Made by a program: the position numbers and the translations under genes
From: Hyphomicrobiales bacterium
GTDB lineage: Bacteria; Pseudomonadota; Alphaproteobacteria; Rhizobiales; Xanthobacteraceae
NCBI GenBank assembly: GCA_016201085.1
Contig: JACQDO010000336.1
Location: forward strand, 1-6,593
Direction: 5' to 3'
DNA: 6,593 nt
Notes under the pieces: model-generated
The model's database searches: none
What the model was told of the DNA's origin: nothing
What the model saw: the letters and a program-made list of their open reading frames with translations, nothing else
Shown: in pieces, positions 5,197 through 6,593 of the stretch
How positions within the stretch are numbered: the first letter of the stretch is position 1
Layout: the number at the start of each line of letters is the position of its first letter

Positions 5197-5205
5197 TGCT
5201 ACACT
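5197..5205 (+). promoter_or_regulatory. Weak promoter candidate (extended -10) for the M20 amidohydrolase
   Basis: TGCTACACT (5197-5205) resembles an extended -10 element (TGnTACACT) and would give a leader of roughly 18 nt before the ATG at 5230. TTGATC (5172-5177) looks like a -35 box but is 22 bp away, which is too far for a standard promoter. Confidence 0.25.
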
Positions 5206-5229
5206 ATCGGCCGCCGTCCGGAGCCAGCA

Positions 5230-6411
5230 ATGCCTATCGTCAACCGTATCGCCGACCTGCAAGACGAGATCGCCGCCTGGCGGCACGATCTGCATGCCCA
5301 TCCGGAACTGCAATACGACGTGCAGCGCACCGCCGCGAGCGTCGCCGAGAAGCTGAAGGCCTTCGGCTGCGACGAGGTGGTCACCGGCCTCGGCCGCACC
5401 GGCGTGGTCGGCGTCATCCGCGGCCGCAAGGGCGGCGGCTCGGCCAAGGAAGGCGGCAAGACCATCGGCCTGCGCGCCGACATGGACGCGCTGCCGATCG
5501 AGGAGGCCACCGGCCTGCCGTACCAATCCACGGTGCCCGGCAAGATGCATGCCTGCGGCCATGACGGCCACACCGCCATGCTGCTCGGCGCCGCGCGTTA
5601 TCTGACCGAGACGCGCAATTTCGCCGGGCAAGCGGTGGTGATCTTCCAGCCGGCCGAGGAGGGCGGCGCCGGCGCCAAGGCCATGCTCGATGACGGCGTG
5701 ATGGAGCGCTTCGGCATCGGCGAGGTCTATGGCATGCATAATTCTCCCGGCATGCCGGTCGGCCGCTTCGGCATTTGCGCCGGGCCGATGATGGCGGCGG
5801 CCGACAGCGTCACCATCGACATCGAGGGCGCCGGCAGCCACGCAGGGCGTCCGCATCTCGGCATCGACACCGTGCTGGTGGCTGCGCAGATCATCAACGC
5901 CATCCAGTCGATCGCTTCGAGGAATGTCGATCCGCTGAAATCCGGCGTGGTGTCGATCACCATGGTGCAGGCAAGCAATACCGACAACGTCATTCCGCAG
6001 ACCGTGCAGTTGCGCGGCACCGCGCGCAGCCTGGAAGCGGGCGTGCGCGACTTGATCGAGAGCCGGCTGCATCGGGTGGTTGAGGGAACGGCGGCCGCCT
6101 ACGGCGCCAAGGCCAAACTCACCTACCGGCGCGGCTATCCGGTGCTGGTCAACCACGAACGGCAGAGCGACTTCGCAGCCTCCGTGGCAAGCGAGATCGT
6201 CGGCAGCGCCCAAGTCGACACCGCGCTGCCGCCGATGATGGGGGCGGAGGATTTCGCCTTCATGCTGAACGCGCGGCCGGGCGCCTTCATCTGGGTCGGC
6301 AACGGCGACAGCGCCGGCCTGCATCACCCGAAATACAATTTCAACGACGACGTCATCCCGGTGGGAACGTCGTATTGGGTGAAGCTGGTGGAAACGGCGC
6401 TGGCGGGATGA
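5230..6411 (+). CDS. M20D metallo-amidohydrolase (hippurate hydrolase/aminoacylase-like)
   Basis: The protein is complete at 393 aa, the normal size for the HipO/AmhX/IAA-amino-acid hydrolase group. GGAG (5220-5223) lies 6 bp before the ATG. The N-terminal WRHDLHAHPEL (17-27) is the family entry motif. Metal-site residues are Cys109 and His111 in MHACGHDGH, the Glu143-Glu144 pair in PAEEGG (Glu143 the likely base), His170 in YGMHN and His365/His366 near LHHPKYNF. RADMDALP (82-89) carries the conserved Asp. The dimerisation lid spans about 187-300 and includes GAGSHAGRPH (200-209). The enzyme hydrolyses N-acyl amino acids, for example hippurate to benzoate and glycine. The true acyl group is unknown. 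Residues 66-77 (RKGGGSAKEGGK) form a Gly/Lys-rich loop that looks longer than usual. The gene is monocistronic by position and followed 8 bp later by a two-hairpin repeat that may end transcription. Confidence 0.93.
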   Translation: MPIVNRIADLQDEIAAWRHDLHAHPELQYDVQRTAASVAEKLKAFGCDEVVTGLGRTGVVGVIRGRKGGGSAKEGGKTIGLRADMDALPIEEATGLPYQSTVPGKMHACGHDGHTAMLLGAARYLTETRNFAGQAVVIFQPAEEGGAGAKAMLDDGVMERFGIGEVYGMHNSPGMPVGRFGICAGPMMAAADSVTIDIEGAGSHAGRPHLGIDTVLVAAQIINAIQSIASRNVDPLKSGVVSITMVQASNTDNVIPQTVQLRGTARSLEAGVRDLIESRLHRVVEGTAAAYGAKAKLTYRRGYPVLVNHERQSDFAASVASEIVGSAQVDTALPPMMGAEDFAFMLNARPGAFIWVGNGDSAGLHHPKYNFNDDVIPVGTSYWVKLVETALAG

Positions 6412-6418
6412 GCTTCTC

Positions 6419-6508
6419 CGTCATGGCCGGGCTTGTCCCGGCCATCCACGCCTTCTTTGATCACATGCAGCTAAGACGTGGATGCCCGGCACAAGGCCGG
6501 GCATGACG
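6419..6508. repeat. Paired-hairpin intergenic repeat between convergent genes
   Basis: Arms 6419-6450 and 6477-6508 are inverted copies matching at 28 of 32 positions (ends CGTCATG...CATCCACG), with a 26-bp centre. Each arm is also its own perfect hairpin: ATGGCCGGG-CTTGT-CCCGGCCAT on the left, and ATGCCCGGC-ACAAG-GCCGGGCAT on the right. The sequence style (TCATGGCCGGGCTTGTCCCG) is a dispersed repeat commonly seen in Bradyrhizobium-like genomes. It sits between the M20 stop and the stop of the convergent gene at the right edge and could terminate or protect both transcripts. Confidence 0.85.
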
Positions 6509-6518
6509 ACGTATCTAC

Positions 6519-6593
6519 TTACTGCGCCAGTTCGCCTTGCTTCGGCGTCGAGGCGACTTGCGTTGCCTGGGCGACCTGGCCGCGCCGCGGCAG
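6519..6593 (-). CDS. Probable 3' end of an unidentified convergent gene
   Basis: On the minus strand a frame is open from the window edge to a TAA at 6521-6519, giving 24 residues that begin LPRRGQVAQATQ and end TPKQGELAQ. Base use is GC-rich and codon-like. The position also fits, just past an intergenic repeat and converging on the M20 gene. The tail is Ala/Gln-rich and hydrophilic and matches no family I can name. It may be the disordered C-terminus of a larger protein. The stretch is short enough that it could be a chance open frame. Confidence 0.4.
   Translation of the reverse strand: MPRRGQVAQATQVASTPKQGELAQ

Noticed and set aside
5140..6327. Minus-strand open frame of 395 codons opposite the M20 gene
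   Set aside because: It is as long as the real gene but His/Ala/Gly/Asp-rich with no domain motif. The plus-strand frame carries the full M20D metal site.

Overview
The window is a 6.6-kb piece of a GC-rich bacterial chromosome. High GC, dense intergenic palindromes of the kind common in Bradyrhizobium, Rhodopseudomonas and relatives, and a lone Bug-type periplasmic receptor all point to an alphaproteobacterium of the Hyphomicrobiales (Bradyrhizobium-like or Xanthobacteraceae-like). This assignment rests on recognition, not on a search.

Layout. (1) At 1-1401 (+) lie the 3' part of a LigI-like amidohydrolase and, 37 bp later, a complete Bug/TctC-type solute-binding protein with a signal peptide. 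They look like one transcription unit for uptake and hydrolysis of an organic acid. (2) A composite palindromic repeat (1409-1567) leads to a seven-helix alkaline-ceramidase-like membrane hydrolase (1576-2241, +). Its stop codon directly abuts the stop codon of a convergent FAD monooxygenase (2242-3426, -) that resembles 3-hydroxybenzoate 6-hydroxylase. (3) At 3519-3698 a minus-strand terminator and a cloverleaf-like repeat lie downstream of a secreted CHRD-domain protein (3706-4140, -). (4) At 4221-4872 two very small zinc-ribbon proteins are divergently transcribed. (5) A tRNA-Lys(UUU) with encoded CCA (4921-4995, -) has another inverted-repeat element only 10 bp upstream of its 5' end. (6) An M20D amidohydrolase/aminoacylase (5230-6411, +) is followed by a two-hairpin repeat (6419-6508) and the last codons of a convergent unidentified gene (6519-6593, -).

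How the genes fit together. The LigI-like hydrolase, the Bug receptor, the hydroxybenzoate-type monooxygenase and the hippurate-hydrolase-like M20D enzyme are all compatible with scavenging plant-derived aromatic or organic acids. They sit in separate transcription units, so a single shared pathway is inference. The ceramidase-like protein, the CHRD protein and the zinc ribbons have no evident link to that theme.

I found no CRISPR array, transposase, phage gene, toxin-antitoxin pair or defence system. The unusual content is the intergenic repeats, which occupy most of the larger gene boundaries. Some lie where they should affect neighbouring expression, such as beside the tRNA and between a stop codon and its terminator.
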